Both the position numbers and the translations under genes were made by a program. From positions 1-34,347 of the forward strand of contig WFUE01000194.1 of assembly GCA_015485125.1 (NCBI GenBank): 34,347 nt of DNA. The letters are read 5' to 3'. Shown here one piece after another: positions 16,256-25,542 of the stretch. The DNA is from Lysobacterales bacterium (GTDB lineage Bacteria; Pseudomonadota; Gammaproteobacteria; Xanthomonadales; S139-57). The notes under the pieces are model-generated. The model was not told where the DNA came from and ran no database searches. It saw only the letters and a program-made list of their open reading frames with translations. Each line of letters begins with the position of its first letter. Positions within the stretch are counted from its first letter, which is position 1.

Positions 16256-18952
16256 TTACAGCTTGCCGTGACAATGCTTGTATTTCTTGCCGGAACCGCA
16301 GGGACAGGGCTGGTTGCGACCCACCTTCTCCCCCTCCCGCACGAAAGGTTGTTGCTGCTCGCCCGCCGCGGCTTCCTCTTCCGGCAGTGCGTGGGCCTCG
16401 GCATGCTGGAATTCCATCTGCTGGGGTGCCTGCTGCTGTTCCTGTACCGCTTCCACGGCTTGCTCGTTTTCCACCCGCACCCGCGCCAGCAGGGTCGTCA
16501 CCTCCTCCTTCAGCCGTTCCAGCATGGCCTCGAACATCTCGAAGGATTCGCGCTTGTATTCCTGCTTGGGTTGTTTCTGGGCGTAGCCACGCAAATGAAT
16601 GCCCTGGCGCAGGTAGTCCATGTTGGCCAAATGCTCCTTCCACAGGTTGTCGAGCACATTGAGCATGACCGCCTTCTCGAAGGAATACATCACCTCGCTG
16701 CCGACCTGCGCTTCCTTTTCAGCAAATGCCTGCTCGATGGCCTGCATTACCTTTTCTTTCAGGGTCTGTTCATGCAGGCTTTCGTCCTCTTCCAGCCACT
16801 GGGCAATGGGCAGCTGGAAGCCGAACTCTCCTTCCAGCACTTTTTCCAGCCCTTCGATATCCCATTGTTCATCCAGCGATCCTGGCGGGATGTACTGATC
16901 CAGCAGATTACGGAACACATCCTCGCGCATTTCCACGATGGTTTCATGCACACTGTCAGCATCGAGCAATTCATTTCGCAGAGTGTAGATCACCCGCCGC
17001 TGGTCGTTGGCCACATCGTCGAAATCCAGCAAATGCTTGCGGATATCGAAGTTGTGCCCTTCCACCTTCTTCTGAGCGTTTTCGATGGCCTTGTTCACCC
17101 AGGGGTGCTCAATGGCTTCGTTCTCTTCCATGCCGATCTTTTTCATGATGGCCGACACACGGTCCGAGGCGAAGATGCGCATCAGGTTGTCTTCCAGCGA
17201 CAGGAAGAATCGTGAGGAACCGGGGTCACCCTGCCGCCCGGCCCGGCCACGCAGCTGGTTGTCGATCCGGCGGGATTCATGCCGTTCCGTACCCACGATA
17301 TGCAGGCCACCGGCCTCCAGTACCTGCTGGTGCCGTTCCTCCCAGGCCTTGCGAACCTTTTCCTTTTGCGCTTCGCTGGCGTCCGGTCCCAGTGCTTCCA
17401 GTTCTACCTGCAGGTTGCCACCCAGGACGATATCGGTTCCGCGGCCAGCCATGTTGGTGGCAATGGTCACCGCGCCCGGCATGCCGGCCTGGGCGACGAT
17501 CTCCGCTTCACGGGCGTGCTGCTTGGCGTTGAGCACCTCATGGGGAATGCCCGCCTTTTTCAGCTCCCGTGACAGCAGTTCGGACACTTCGATGGAAGTG
17601 GTACCCACCAGCACCGGCTGCTTGCGTTGGTGGCAATCCTTGATTTCTTCCACGATGGCCCGGTATTTCTCCGCCTGGGTCAGATAGACCAGATCCGGCC
17701 GGTCATCCCGCTGTACCGGCAGATGGGTGGGAATGACCACCACTTCCAGCCCGTAGATGCTCTGGAACTCATAGGCTTCGGTGTCGGCCGTGCCGGTCAT
17801 GCCCGACAGCTTCTCGTAGAGACGGAAATAGTTCTGGAAGGTGATGGATGCCAGTGTCTGGTTTTCCTTCTGTACCGGCACACCCTCCTTGGCTTCCACC
17901 GCCTGATGCAGGCCATCGGACCAGCGACGGCCCTCCATGGTACGCCCGGTAAACTCGTCCACAATCACGACCTCGCCATCGCGCACGATGTAGTCCACAT
18001 CCTTCTGGTAATGCACCAGCGCACGCAAGGCGGCATTCAAATGGTGTACCAGGGCCAGGTTGCCGGGGTCGTAGAGATTGCCATCCTCGGCCAGCAGGCC
18101 GTTTTTGCGCAGCAGGTCTTCCACATGTTCCATGCCTTCCTCGGTCAGGTAGACCTGCTTGGATTTGGGGTCGGATGTAAAGTCGCCCGGACCTTCCTCG
18201 CCTTCCACCGGCACCAGCTGACGAACGATCTTGCTCATGGCCACATACAAATGCGGATCGTCATCGGTGGGGCCGGAGATGATCAGCGGTGTGCGCGCCT
18301 CGTCGATGAGAATGGAATCCACCTCGTCGACGATGGCGAAATGATGCCCCCGTTGTACCCGCTCTTCCGCGGAAAAGGCCATATTGTCACGCAGGTAATC
18401 GAACCCGTATTCATTGTTGGTGCCGTAAGTGATATCCGCCGCGTAGGCCGCGCGCTTGGCAGCGGCAGTCATGCCCGGTACCACCACGCCCACGGTCAGA
18501 CCCACCGCTTCATAGACCGGCCGCATCCATTCGGCATCCCGCCGGGCCAGATAATCGTTGACGGTCACCACATGCACGCCCCTGGCCGGCAAGGCATTGA
18601 GATAGGCGGCGGCGGTCGCCACCAGCGTCTTGCCTTCACCGGTACGCATTTCGGCAATCTTGCCGGCATTGAGCACCATGCCGCCGATCAGCTGTACATC
18701 GTAATGGCGCATGCCCAGGGTACGGCGGGCCGCTTCACGGATGACGGCAAAGGCCTCCGGCAGGAGATCATCCAGTGTGGCACCGGATTCCAGGCGTTGA
18801 CGAAACTCGGTGGTCTTGTTTTTCAGCGCCGCATCATCCAGCGCGCGCATTTCGTCTTCCAGTGCGTTGATGGCCTCGACCTTCTTGCGAAAGGCTTTGA
18901 CGATGCGGTCGTTTCGGCTACCGAAAATGGAGGTAAAAATCTTGTTGAGCAT
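16256..18952 (-). CDS. secA: Preprotein translocase motor ATPase SecA
   Basis: SecA drives post-translational export of proteins through SecYEG. The 898-residue protein has the usual length and order: Walker A GEGKT at 105-109, the DEAD-like segment [17 protein letters not shown], the preprotein cross-linking region, [14 protein letters not shown] in the second nucleotide-binding fold, [15 protein letters not shown], and the C-terminal zinc finger [12 protein letters not shown] used for SecB and lipid binding. The frame is open to 18997, but AGGAC before ATG 18952 and the conserved [16 protein letters not shown] start set the N terminus. It lies 87 bases after the M23 peptidase gene; that gap is too short for a secM-like arrest peptide. 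Confidence 0.98.
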   Translation of the reverse strand: MLNKIFTSIFGSRNDRIVKAFRKKVEAINALEDEMRALDDAALKNKTTEFRQRLESGATLDDLLPEAFAVIREAARRTLGMRHYDVQLIGGMVLNAGKIAEMRTGEGKTLVATAAAYLNALPARGVHVVTVNDYLARRDAEWMRPVYEAVGLTVGVVVPGMTAAAKRAAYAADITYGTNNEYGFDYLRDNMAFSAEERVQRGHHFAIVDEVDSILIDEARTPLIISGPTDDDPHLYVAMSKIVRQLVPVEGEEGPGDFTSDPKSKQVYLTEEGMEHVEDLLRKNGLLAEDGNLYDPGNLALVHHLNAALRALVHYQKDVDYIVRDGEVVIVDEFTGRTMEGRRWSDGLHQAVEAKEGVPVQKENQTLASITFQNYFRLYEKLSGMTGTADTEAYEFQSIYGLEVVVIPTHLPVQRDDRPDLVYLTQAEKYRAIVEEIKDCHQRKQPVLVGTTSIEVSELLSRELKKAGIPHEVLNAKQHAREAEIVAQAGMPGAVTIATNMAGRGTDIVLGGNLQVELEALGPDASEAQKEKVRKAWEERHQQVLEAGGLHIVGTERHESRRIDNQLRGRAGRQGDPGSSRFFLSLEDNLMRIFASDRVSAIMKKIGMEENEAIEHPWVNKAIENAQKKVEGHNFDIRKHLLDFDDVANDQRRVIYTLRNELLDADSVHETIVEMREDVFRNLLDQYIPPGSLDEQWDIEGLEKVLEGEFGFQLPIAQWLEEDESLHEQTLKEKVMQAIEQAFAEKEAQVGSEVMYSFEKAVMLNVLDNLWKEHLANMDYLRQGIHLRGYAQKQPKQEYKRESFEMFEAMLERLKEEVTTLLARVRVENEQAVEAVQEQQQAPQQMEFQHAEAHALPEEEAAAGEQQQPFVREGEKVGRNQPCPCGSGKKYKHCHGKL

Positions 18953-19039
18953 TGATTTGTCCTGAAAACATACATGGCCGGTTGAAACGGCATTCAAGAA
19001 ATAAGGGAATGGTCATGCACAAGGGCATGGCCCGGGGTT

Positions 19040-19966
19040 TCAACCGAGAAAGGGTCGAGGATTGAGCCTGCGATTATTGAACAGAATCTCGAAATGCACA
19101 TGCGGGCCGGTGGCACGCCCGGATTTGCCCATTTCCGCGATTGGCTGGCCGCGGCGAACCCGTTCACCGACTTTGACGAGATTCTTGCGATTATGGGCAT
19201 ATCGCGTCACATAGCCGTTGCCATGGTCGATTTCTACCAGGTTGCCATAGCCATAGCGCGGCCCGGACCAGATCACGACACCATCGGCCACCGCCTGCAC
19301 CGATGTTCCCATGTGACCGGAGAAATCCAGCCCACCGTGTCGAGCCGTCTTGCCGGAGATCGGGTCCACCCGCTTGCCATACAAACTCGAAAGCCAGCCG
19401 GATTGAACCGGGCGACCATGGGGCACGAATTGCGCGTCCCGCAGTTCAGCCTGCATGCGGGTGCCCAGGATAGACAGTTGTTCTTCCTGCCGCTGCAGGC
19501 GCTGCCCCAGTTCGGCGACATATTGCCGGAATTCATCCACCGCCAGCGGTTTGGCGGCTTCCAGCGGACCACTGCCGGTACCGGGTGTGCCGGCCAGTTC
19601 ACGATTCAGATCGGTCAGGTCAAAATCAGCCGCGTCCGCCAGTCGCAGCGCCAGTTCATCCATGCGCACACTGCGGGCCTGCAAGCGGCCCAGTTCCCGT
19701 GCCAGCGCGTCCAGCGCCTGCTGGTGCTGCGCTTCCTTCTCGACCAATTGCGCTTTCTGCCGGTCAATGCTTTCTTTCAAGGAAGCAATCGTGGCCAGGG
19801 TATCGGTTTCACTGTTCCCCTGGCTTTCACCCAGCCAGTAACCCAGGGAGATGGCACCGAGAAACAGACTGCCCATGGCCATCATCGCGGCCCAACCTGC
19901 CTGTTTCAGGGTGATGTCCAGCCGGTAGGGCCGCTGGCCCCTGCGACCGATGACAATGATGTTCAT
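19040..19966 (-). CDS. Membrane-anchored LytM-type M23 peptidase
   Basis: This is a predicted cell-wall endopeptidase or divisome-linked LytM factor. The 308-residue protein starts with a short cytoplasmic segment, one membrane helix (about 24-45), a coiled coil (about 56-110), and a C-terminal M23 domain (about 185-305). The metal and catalytic residues are all present: His210 and Asp214 (HGGLD), His258 (YAHN), and His289/His291 (GPHVH), so it is likely an active enzyme and not a degenerate activator such as EnvC or NlpD. AGGCAGAG before ATG 19966 fixes the start. It sits between secA and dciA, the usual gammaproteobacterial position, and starts only 18-30 bases from divergent dciA. Confidence 0.92.
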   Translation of the reverse strand: MNIIVIGRRGQRPYRLDITLKQAGWAAMMAMGSLFLGAISLGYWLGESQGNSETDTLATIASLKESIDRQKAQLVEKEAQHQQALDALARELGRLQARSVRMDELALRLADAADFDLTDLNRELAGTPGTGSGPLEAAKPLAVDEFRQYVAELGQRLQRQEEQLSILGTRMQAELRDAQFVPHGRPVQSGWLSSLYGKRVDPISGKTARHGGLDFSGHMGTSVQAVADGVVIWSGPRYGYGNLVEIDHGNGYVTRYAHNRKNLVKVGERVRRGQPIAEMGKSGRATGPHVHFEILFNNRRLNPRPFLG

Positions 19967-19984
19967 CTCTGCCTGTTTTCCGGT

Positions 19985-20377
19985 ATGCTGTTTGTCATGA
20001 CTACGACCTTTCCGCGCACAGTCCACCAATGGGCGGACACCTTGCAGGCTGCGGAAGCCTCACCGCTGGAGCAGACCCTGGCGCAAGCAGACCAGTTGTA
20101 TCACTGGCACCTGCAACTGCGCAAACGACTGCCCAAGGCACTGGCCGAATCGGTTCGGCTGTGCAATATACGCAAAAATGGCGTGGCTGTCATCGCCATT
20201 CCCTCACAAACCATCGCCAATCAGGTCTATCTGCATCAGCAACAGCTGCTGGAAGCGCTGCAAGCCATGCAACTGCCGGTCACACGCGTCAGCCTGCGCG
20301 TCAGCAAGCTGCGCCCCATGGAAGACGACCGCTACCGCGCCCTGCCCAGCCTGTGGGCGGAAGAATCCGGGAAATAA
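19985..20377 (+). CDS. dciA: DciA-like (DUF721) replicative helicase loader/regulator
   Basis: DciA is the ancestral partner of the DnaB helicase in bacteria that lack phage-derived DnaC. The 130-residue product has the DUF721 pattern: an N-terminal helical part (TLQAAEASPLEQTLAQADQL), then a KH-like part (IRKNGVAVIAIPSQTIANQVYLHQQ), and a basic RVSKLRP segment. Identification also rests on its place between lpxC and the M23 peptidase gene, as in Pseudomonas. Two starts are possible, ATG 19985 or ATG 19997, and neither has a strong ribosome binding site. The frame is open far upstream only as antisense to the peptidase gene. It converges on lpxC with six bases between stops. Confidence 0.85.
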   Translation: MLFVMTTTFPRTVHQWADTLQAAEASPLEQTLAQADQLYHWHLQLRKRLPKALAESVRLCNIRKNGVAVIAIPSQTIANQVYLHQQQLLEALQAMQLPVTRVSLRVSKLRPMEDDRYRALPSLWAEESGK

Positions 20378-20383
20378 TGGTTT

Positions 20384-21313
20384 TCAACCCACTGCTTCAG
20401 CGGGATGCACATAGGAAATGGGCGCGGAATCCAGATCCTCGAAGGTGGTTTCCTCCCAGGCTTCGCGATCGGCCATCAGTTTCAGCAGCAACTTGTTGTT
20501 CAGTGCGTGGCCGGACTTGTGACCGGTGAAGGCACCCACCAGACTGTGGCCCAGCAGATAGAGATCGCCAATGGCATCGAGAATCTTGTGCTTGACGAAT
20601 TCATCGTCATAACGCAGGCCGTTTTCATTCAGAATCCGGTAATCATCCAGCACGATGGCATTGTCCATGGTGCCACCCATGACCAGATTGCGCTTGCGCA
20701 GCGCCTCGATGTCGCGCATGAAACCAAAGGTTCTGGCCCGGCTGACTTCCTTGACGAAACTGGTGGTGGAAAAGTCCACCACGGCCTGGCTGGGTACCTG
20801 TTCGAAAACGGGGTGGGAGAAATCGATACTGAAACTGACCTTGAAGCCCTCGTAGGGATCAAAGCGCACCCATTTGTCACCATCACGGGCTTCCACGGAT
20901 TTCAGAATGCGAATGAAGGTCTTGGGGGCGTCCTGTTCGCGGATGCCGGCGGATTGCAGCAGAAAGAGAAAGGGGCCGGCACTGCCATCCATGATGGGCA
21001 CTTCCGGCGCACTGAGCTCCACATAGGCATTGTCAATGCCCAGACCCGCCATCGCTGAAAGCAGATGCTCCACCGTGCCAACACGAACTGCCTCACCATT
21101 CGCATCCTGTACCACCAAGGTGGTGGACATGCTGGTATCCCCCACATTTTCCGGTTTGGCCGGGATTTCAACCGGTTCCGGCAGATCCGTTCTTCTGAAA
21201 ATAATGCCGGTGTTGACCGGGGCCGGCTTGAGCTTCATGTAGACCTTCTTGCCGGAATGGATGCCCACGCCGGTGGCCTGGATTTCATTTTTCAAGGTGC
21301 GCTGACGGATCAT
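20384..21313 (-). CDS. lpxC: UDP-3-O-acyl-N-acetylglucosamine deacetylase LpxC
   Basis: LpxC is the zinc deacetylase that commits UDP-acyl-GlcNAc to lipid A synthesis. The 309-residue protein has zinc ligands His83 ([10 protein letters not shown]), His242 and Asp246 ([10 protein letters not shown]), and catalytic Glu82 and His269 ([10 protein letters not shown]). Each is offset by four from the E. coli numbering, so the active site is complete. It is the last gene of the dcw block, 182 bases after ftsZ, and a promoter candidate lies just upstream, so it can be expressed independently. LpxC level in E. coli is set by FtsH proteolysis; the C terminus here ([10 protein letters not shown]) is fairly nonpolar, as in degradable forms, but that is only suggestive. 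Confidence 0.98.
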   Translation of the reverse strand: MIRQRTLKNEIQATGVGIHSGKKVYMKLKPAPVNTGIIFRRTDLPEPVEIPAKPENVGDTSMSTTLVVQDANGEAVRVGTVEHLLSAMAGLGIDNAYVELSAPEVPIMDGSAGPFLFLLQSAGIREQDAPKTFIRILKSVEARDGDKWVRFDPYEGFKVSFSIDFSHPVFEQVPSQAVVDFSTTSFVKEVSRARTFGFMRDIEALRKRNLVMGGTMDNAIVLDDYRILNENGLRYDDEFVKHKILDAIGDLYLLGHSLVGAFTGHKSGHALNNKLLLKLMADREAWEETTFEDLDSAPISYVHPAEAVG

Positions 21314-21344
21314 AAGCAGGGTCTAATGTTTATAAAATCAGCAG

Positions 21345-21372
21345 ATATTACCATACCTGTGCGTATCTTCAA
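21345..21372 (-). promoter_or_regulatory. Candidate sigma-70 promoter of lpxC (extended -10)
   Basis: On the minus strand TTGAAG (21372-21367) and TAATAT (21350-21345) are 16 bases apart, and TGG directly before TAATAT gives an extended -10. Each hexamer matches 4/6. It lies about 32 bases before the lpxC ATG, so the leader would be short. The region is AT-rich compared with its surroundings. Confidence 0.5.
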
Positions 21373-21495
21373 GCTTTTTTACCACAAGCACCCCGCTTTG
21401 TTGCTTTTTTACAACAGCTCGCCTGCCGATCAGCGCACATTCCGGCCGGTGCTGCACCTCCCTGTGCAACGAAACCAAGCCAACGGAATCCCCGG

Positions 21496-22647
21496 TCAGT
21501 CTGCCTGACGACGGCGCAGGAAAGTCGGGATGTGCAGGTAGTCCTCATCGGTGGCCGGTTCGGTCAGATCCGCCTGCAGTTTTTTCTCCTGCTGGCGGAT
21601 GACCGTGGGCTTTTCCAGTTCTTGATAATTCACCACCTCCGCAGAGGGACGACTTTTGGGCCGCTCCGGCGTTTTCTCCCCGCTCTGTCCAGCCAGCCCG
21701 GTTGCCACCACCGTCACGCGGATTTCGTCCTGCAACTCCTCATCCACACTGGTGCCCACCACCACATTGGCATCATCCGCTGCGTAACGGCCGACAATCT
21801 CGCCCACCTCGCTGAACTCCTGCAGGGTCATGTCGGCACTGGCGGCCACATTCACCAGTACGCCCTTGGCTCCGGTGATATCCACATCTTCCAGCAGGGG
21901 GCTGGCAATGGCCAGTTCCGCCGCTTCCACGGCACGGCCTTCGCCACGCGCCGAACCCGTGCCCATCATGGCCATGCCCATTTCGGTCATCACCGCCTGC
22001 ACATCGGCAAAGTCCACGTTGATTAGCCCGGGCCGGGTAATCAATTCGGCGATGCCCCGCACCGCGCCCAGCAACACGTCATTGGCTGCTGCAAAGGCGT
22101 TGGTCAGCTTGATCTGCCCCCCCAGTACCGCCATCAGTTTTTCGTTGGGGATGGTGATCAGCGAATCCACATGCTTGCTCAATTCCGCCAGCCCCTGCTC
22201 GGCAACCTTCATCCGTCGGCCGCCTTCGAACTTGAAGGGCTTGGTCACCACGGCCACGGTCAGTATTTCCATTTCCTTGGCGATCTGCGCCACCACCGGC
22301 GCGGCCCCCGTGCCGGTACCCCCACCCATGCCGGCGGCGATAAACAGCATGTCGGTGCCCTGCAGGGCTTCGATGATCCGCTCCCGGTCTTCCAGCGCCG
22401 CCTGACGGCCCATTTCCGGCTTGGCGCCGGCGCCCAGGCCACGGGTCACACTGGTGCCCATTTGCAGCGTACGAGCGACGGTGCTGTTGTTCAGCGCCTG
22501 CGCATCGGTGTTGGCGTAGAGAAAATCCACCCCGTCCAGATCCGAAAGGGCCATGTGCTGCACGGCGTTGCCGCCGCCGCCACCTACGCCCATTACACGG
22601 ATGACCGCGCCCGGATCTTCATTTTCCAACAGTTGAAAGGTTGTCAT
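21496..22647 (-). CDS. ftsZ: Cell division tubulin homologue FtsZ
   Basis: FtsZ is the GTPase that polymerises into the Z ring. The 383-residue protein has the N-terminal GTP-binding Rossmann part with VMGVGGGGGNAVQHM, the tubulin signature GGGTGTG at 108-114, and the T7 synergy loop NVDFADV. A flexible linker follows (about 318-365), then the C-terminal peptide DYLHIPTFLRRR that binds FtsA and ZipA. AAGGAGAAG before the ATG is a strong ribosome binding site, as expected for an abundant protein. It lies 21 bases after ftsA. The zapD gene, whose product bundles FtsZ in E. coli, is missing from its usual place near coaE. Confidence 0.99.
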   Translation of the reverse strand: MTTFQLLENEDPGAVIRVMGVGGGGGNAVQHMALSDLDGVDFLYANTDAQALNNSTVARTLQMGTSVTRGLGAGAKPEMGRQAALEDRERIIEALQGTDMLFIAAGMGGGTGTGAAPVVAQIAKEMEILTVAVVTKPFKFEGGRRMKVAEQGLAELSKHVDSLITIPNEKLMAVLGGQIKLTNAFAAANDVLLGAVRGIAELITRPGLINVDFADVQAVMTEMGMAMMGTGSARGEGRAVEAAELAIASPLLEDVDITGAKGVLVNVAASADMTLQEFSEVGEIVGRYAADDANVVVGTSVDEELQDEIRVTVVATGLAGQSGEKTPERPKSRPSAEVVNYQELEKPTVIRQQEKKLQADLTEPATDEDYLHIPTFLRRRQAD

Positions 22648-22668
22648 TTCACTTCTCCTTTGGCTTGA

Positions 22669-23895
22669 TTACAGTTCACCACGAAACCATTGCTTGAATT
22701 TTTCCCACCAACCGGCTTCCCTGCGCCGGCCTGGGCCCTGTTGATATTCTTCTTCCCATAACAGCAGACCAACGCCGGCGGAATGGCGCGCATCCCTGAC
22801 CATATCCACCAGCCCACTGACTTTGCCCACCGGGTCGCCGATGCGAACCGGCATATCCAGCACATCCTCCGCCAGCGCCTGCACGCCTTCCATGCGTACC
22901 GCGCCCCCGGTCAACACCACGCCACCGGCCAACAGGCCGTCGAAACCCTGCTTGACCAGTTCATTTCTGATCAGGGAAAACAGTTCTTCATAGCGGGGCT
23001 GTACCACCTCGGCCAGCAATTGCCGCGACAAGGTGCGTTCTTCCTGCTTGCCGCTGACACCCGGCACCTGAATGACTTCATCCGCCGAAGCCATGGAAGT
23101 CATGGCACAGGCATAACGCAGTTTCAGATCTTCCGCATGTTGGGTCGGGGTTCGCAGCGCCACGGCAATATCATTGGTGACCTGTTCGCCCGCCACCGGA
23201 ATCACCCGGGTCAGCCGCACGGCACCGCCGGTGTAGACGGCGATATCGGTGGTACCGGCCCCCATATCCACCAGACATACACCCAGCTCCTTTTCATCCT
23301 CGTTCAGCACGGCCTCGGCGGAAGCCAGCGGCTGGGCCACCAGATCCTCCAGTTCCAGCCCGCAGCGGGTGATGCATTTGCTGATATTGAGCACGGCACT
23401 TTCCGCACAGGTGACCAGATGCGCCCGGACTTCCAGCCGCACGCCGGCCATGCCCACCGGATACTGGATACCATCCTGATCGTCGATAATGTATTCCTGC
23501 GGCAGGGCATGCAGCAGGTGACGGTCGGCGGGCAGATTGACGGCGCGTGCCGCTTCCAGCACCTGCCCCACATCCGCGGTTTCCACTTCCCGCTCCCGCA
23601 CCGGCACCATGCCCTGGGAGTTCTGTGAGCTGATGTGGGAACCGGAGATACTGGCCACCACACCGCGAATTTCACATTCCGCGGCCAGTTCCGCCTGTTC
23701 TACAGCCCGTTGAATGGCCCGGGTGGTGGATTCGATATCCACCACCACCCCGCGTTTGATCCCACGGGAAGGCTGGCTGCCCATGCCGATGATCTCCACA
23801 CTGCCATCGGCTTTTTGTTCCGCCACCAGCACTTCGATGTTAGCCGTGCCCACATCCAGGGAAACCAGCAGTTTTTCCGTATCAGCCCTGGCCAT
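22669..23895 (-). CDS. ftsA: Actin-like cell division protein FtsA
   Basis: FtsA anchors FtsZ filaments to the inner membrane and recruits later divisome proteins. The 408-residue protein has the actin-fold phosphate loop VSLDVGTANIEVLVAE near the N terminus, the ATP-binding segment VDMGAGTTDIAVY, and VLTGGAVRMEG in the second lobe. The last residues (WWEKFKQWFRGEL) form the amphipathic membrane-targeting helix. GAGGTG precedes the ATG. Its start overlaps the ftsQ 3' end by 14 bases. Length and motif order are normal. Confidence 0.99.
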   Translation of the reverse strand: MARADTEKLLVSLDVGTANIEVLVAEQKADGSVEIIGMGSQPSRGIKRGVVVDIESTTRAIQRAVEQAELAAECEIRGVVASISGSHISSQNSQGMVPVREREVETADVGQVLEAARAVNLPADRHLLHALPQEYIIDDQDGIQYPVGMAGVRLEVRAHLVTCAESAVLNISKCITRCGLELEDLVAQPLASAEAVLNEDEKELGVCLVDMGAGTTDIAVYTGGAVRLTRVIPVAGEQVTNDIAVALRTPTQHAEDLKLRYACAMTSMASADEVIQVPGVSGKQEERTLSRQLLAEVVQPRYEELFSLIRNELVKQGFDGLLAGGVVLTGGAVRMEGVQALAEDVLDMPVRIGDPVGKVSGLVDMVRDARHSAGVGLLLWEEEYQQGPGRRREAGWWEKFKQWFRGEL

Positions 23896-24634
23896 TGTTC
23901 ACCTCTTTTTGCGCCAACACTTCACTGCCCGCCTTCTCCACTGCCATGCCATTGGGATAACGCAGGTCAGCCCGCACCAGCTGCTGTTGCCAGTCCGGCC
24001 CCTGTCGGGCCCAGACACGTAGAAAGCGCTGCATGCGTGCGCGCATGTGTTTGCGACCCAGTACGACCTGCACACCATTGCCCAGCGCCAGCCTCCAGGC
24101 GCCCAGGCGGTTTCGTTCCAGCTCGGCCAGGGTCAGGCCCTGCATGCGCAACGCATCGCGCAACCATGCAAAAGTTTCGATCACTTCTTCTCGCGCGTCC
24201 GGGTCGGCATGCAGCCAGGGCAGATCCCCCGGCACATAGCCCGGCGGCAGATCAAACAAATCACCATGCTGGTCCACCAGTGCATGGGTGCCCCAGCGGG
24301 CTACGGGTACGTGTTCCTCGATATTCAGCCACAGCGTATCCGGCCAGGCCTTGCGTACCTGCACCGAGGCGACCCAGGGCAAGGCTTCCACCGCCTGGCG
24401 CACGGCATCCAGATCCACGCTGAAAAAGCTGCTGCCGGCCCAGGGAGCCAGTGCGGCCTTCAAATTTTCCCGGTTGACCCGCACGGTGGGTTTTTCCAGC
24501 CGCAGATAACGCACCGGCATCTGCTCGCCGGCCAGCAGGCCCTCGCTCAACCAGACCCCCGCCAGCGCCAGCAGGCCGATCAGGCTGATCAGCCCCAGCC
24601 AGAAGGTACGACTGAAACCACGTTGCCTTTTCAT
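23882..24634 (-). CDS. ftsQ: Cell division protein FtsQ
   Basis: FtsQ is a bitopic inner-membrane protein that scaffolds FtsB and FtsL in the divisome. The 250-residue protein has a short basic N terminus, one membrane helix (about 11-30), and a periplasmic POTRA-type domain starting near residue 40 (VRYLRLEKPTVRVNRENLKAAL, with SFFSVDLDAVRQAVEALPWV following). The frame stays open to 24883, but GAGGTGAG just before ATG 24634 and the overlap with the ddl stop (ATGA) fix the start. Sequence divergence is normal for this family; position between ddl and ftsA confirms it. Confidence 0.96.
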   Translation of the reverse strand: MKRQRGFSRTFWLGLISLIGLLALAGVWLSEGLLAGEQMPVRYLRLEKPTVRVNRENLKAALAPWAGSSFFSVDLDAVRQAVEALPWVASVQVRKAWPDTLWLNIEEHVPVARWGTHALVDQHGDLFDLPPGYVPGDLPWLHADPDAREEVIETFAWLRDALRMQGLTLAELERNRLGAWRLALGNGVQVVLGRKHMRARMQRFLRVWARQGPDWQQQLVRADLRYPNGMAVEKAGSEVLAQKEVNNGQG

Positions 24635-25542
24635 CGTCTCACCTCGCTGGTTCCGAGGATGCGCATCACCAGTGCGGAAAAATCCATCCCGGCCTGGGCC
24701 GCGGCCTTCGGCACCAGGGAATGACTGGTCATGCCCGGCGTGGTATTGACCTCCAGCAATACCGGCTGCCCCCGCGCATCGCGGATCAGATCCACCCGGC
24801 CCCAGCCACTGCAATCCAGCGCCGCAAAAGCCCGCAGGGCCAGTTGCTGCATGGCCTGTTCTTCCGCGGCCGGCAGGCCACAAGGGCAGTGGTATTGCGT
24901 GGTTTCGCTCTGGTATTTCGCCCGGTAGTCATAAAAAGCTTCTCCCGGCTCAATGCGAATCACCGGCAGGGCCTCGCCCTCGACAATGCCCACCGTGTAT
25001 TCCTCCCCTTCAACAAAGGCCTCCACCATGGGTTGGTCAATGGCCAGCGTGGCCAGCGTGGCTTCCAGCGCCGCCCTGTCCCGTAGTATGTGCACGCCCA
25101 CGCTGGAGCCTTCCCGCGCGGGTTTGATCACCAGTGGCAAACCCATTTCCTCCACCAGCGCCTTGGCGGGTTCGCCCTGCCGCAAGGCCCGGCCATTCGC
25201 CACCGGCAGGCCCAGCGCCTGCCAGATCTGCTTGCTGCGAACCTTGTCCATGCTCAGGGCCGAACCCAGTACGCCACTGCCTGTGTACGGCACGCCCATT
25301 GCCTGCAAGTACCCTTGCAGAATGCCATCTTCACCAGGACTGCCATGAATGAGGTTGAACACCCGGTCCACACCTCCTTGCTGGATGCGCTCGTGCAGGG
25401 CCGGCATGCCGTCGATGACTTCCAGATCCACGCCACCCTGGCGCAACCCGGCCGCAACAGCCTCAGCGCCGAGACGCGAGATTTCCGCTTCAGCCGAATC
25501 CCCCCCCATGACCAGCACCACCTTGCCCGGATATTCAGCCAT
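24631..25542 (-). CDS. ddlB: D-alanine--D-alanine ligase
   Basis: Ddl joins two D-alanines with ATP to supply the dipeptide that MurF adds to the muropeptide. The 303-residue ATP-grasp protein has the start VVLVMGGDSAEAEIS, NLIHGSPGEDGILQGYL, the EGSSVGV phosphate loop, and the C-terminal EVNTTPGMTSHSL metal-binding motif. The dcw location corresponds to E. coli DdlB. Its start overlaps murC by eight bases, and its stop overlaps ftsQ by four. In many relatives murB lies between murC and ddl; here there is no room for it. Confidence 0.97.
   Translation of the reverse strand: MAEYPGKVVLVMGGDSAEAEISRLGAEAVAAGLRQGGVDLEVIDGMPALHERIQQGGVDRVFNLIHGSPGEDGILQGYLQAMGVPYTGSGVLGSALSMDKVRSKQIWQALGLPVANGRALRQGEPAKALVEEMGLPLVIKPAREGSSVGVHILRDRAALEATLATLAIDQPMVEAFVEGEEYTVGIVEGEALPVIRIEPGEAFYDYRAKYQSETTQYHCPCGLPAAEEQAMQQLALRAFAALDCSGWGRVDLIRDARGQPVLLEVNTTPGMTSHSLVPKAAAQAGMDFSALVMRILGTSEVRR

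Noticed and set aside
18953-19039. SecM-like secretion-monitoring arrest peptide before secA
   Set aside because: The gap is only 87 bases and holds no ORF with a signal peptide or arrest motif.
19094-19984. Long plus-strand frame preceding dciA
   Set aside because: It is antisense to the M23 peptidase gene, whose motifs are complete; only the part from 19985 fits the DciA family.
21373-21430. T-runs with a GTTG/CAAC pairing as an ftsZ terminator
   Set aside because: The T-runs are on the plus strand, which is the wrong orientation for minus-strand ftsZ transcripts, and the stem is only four base pairs.
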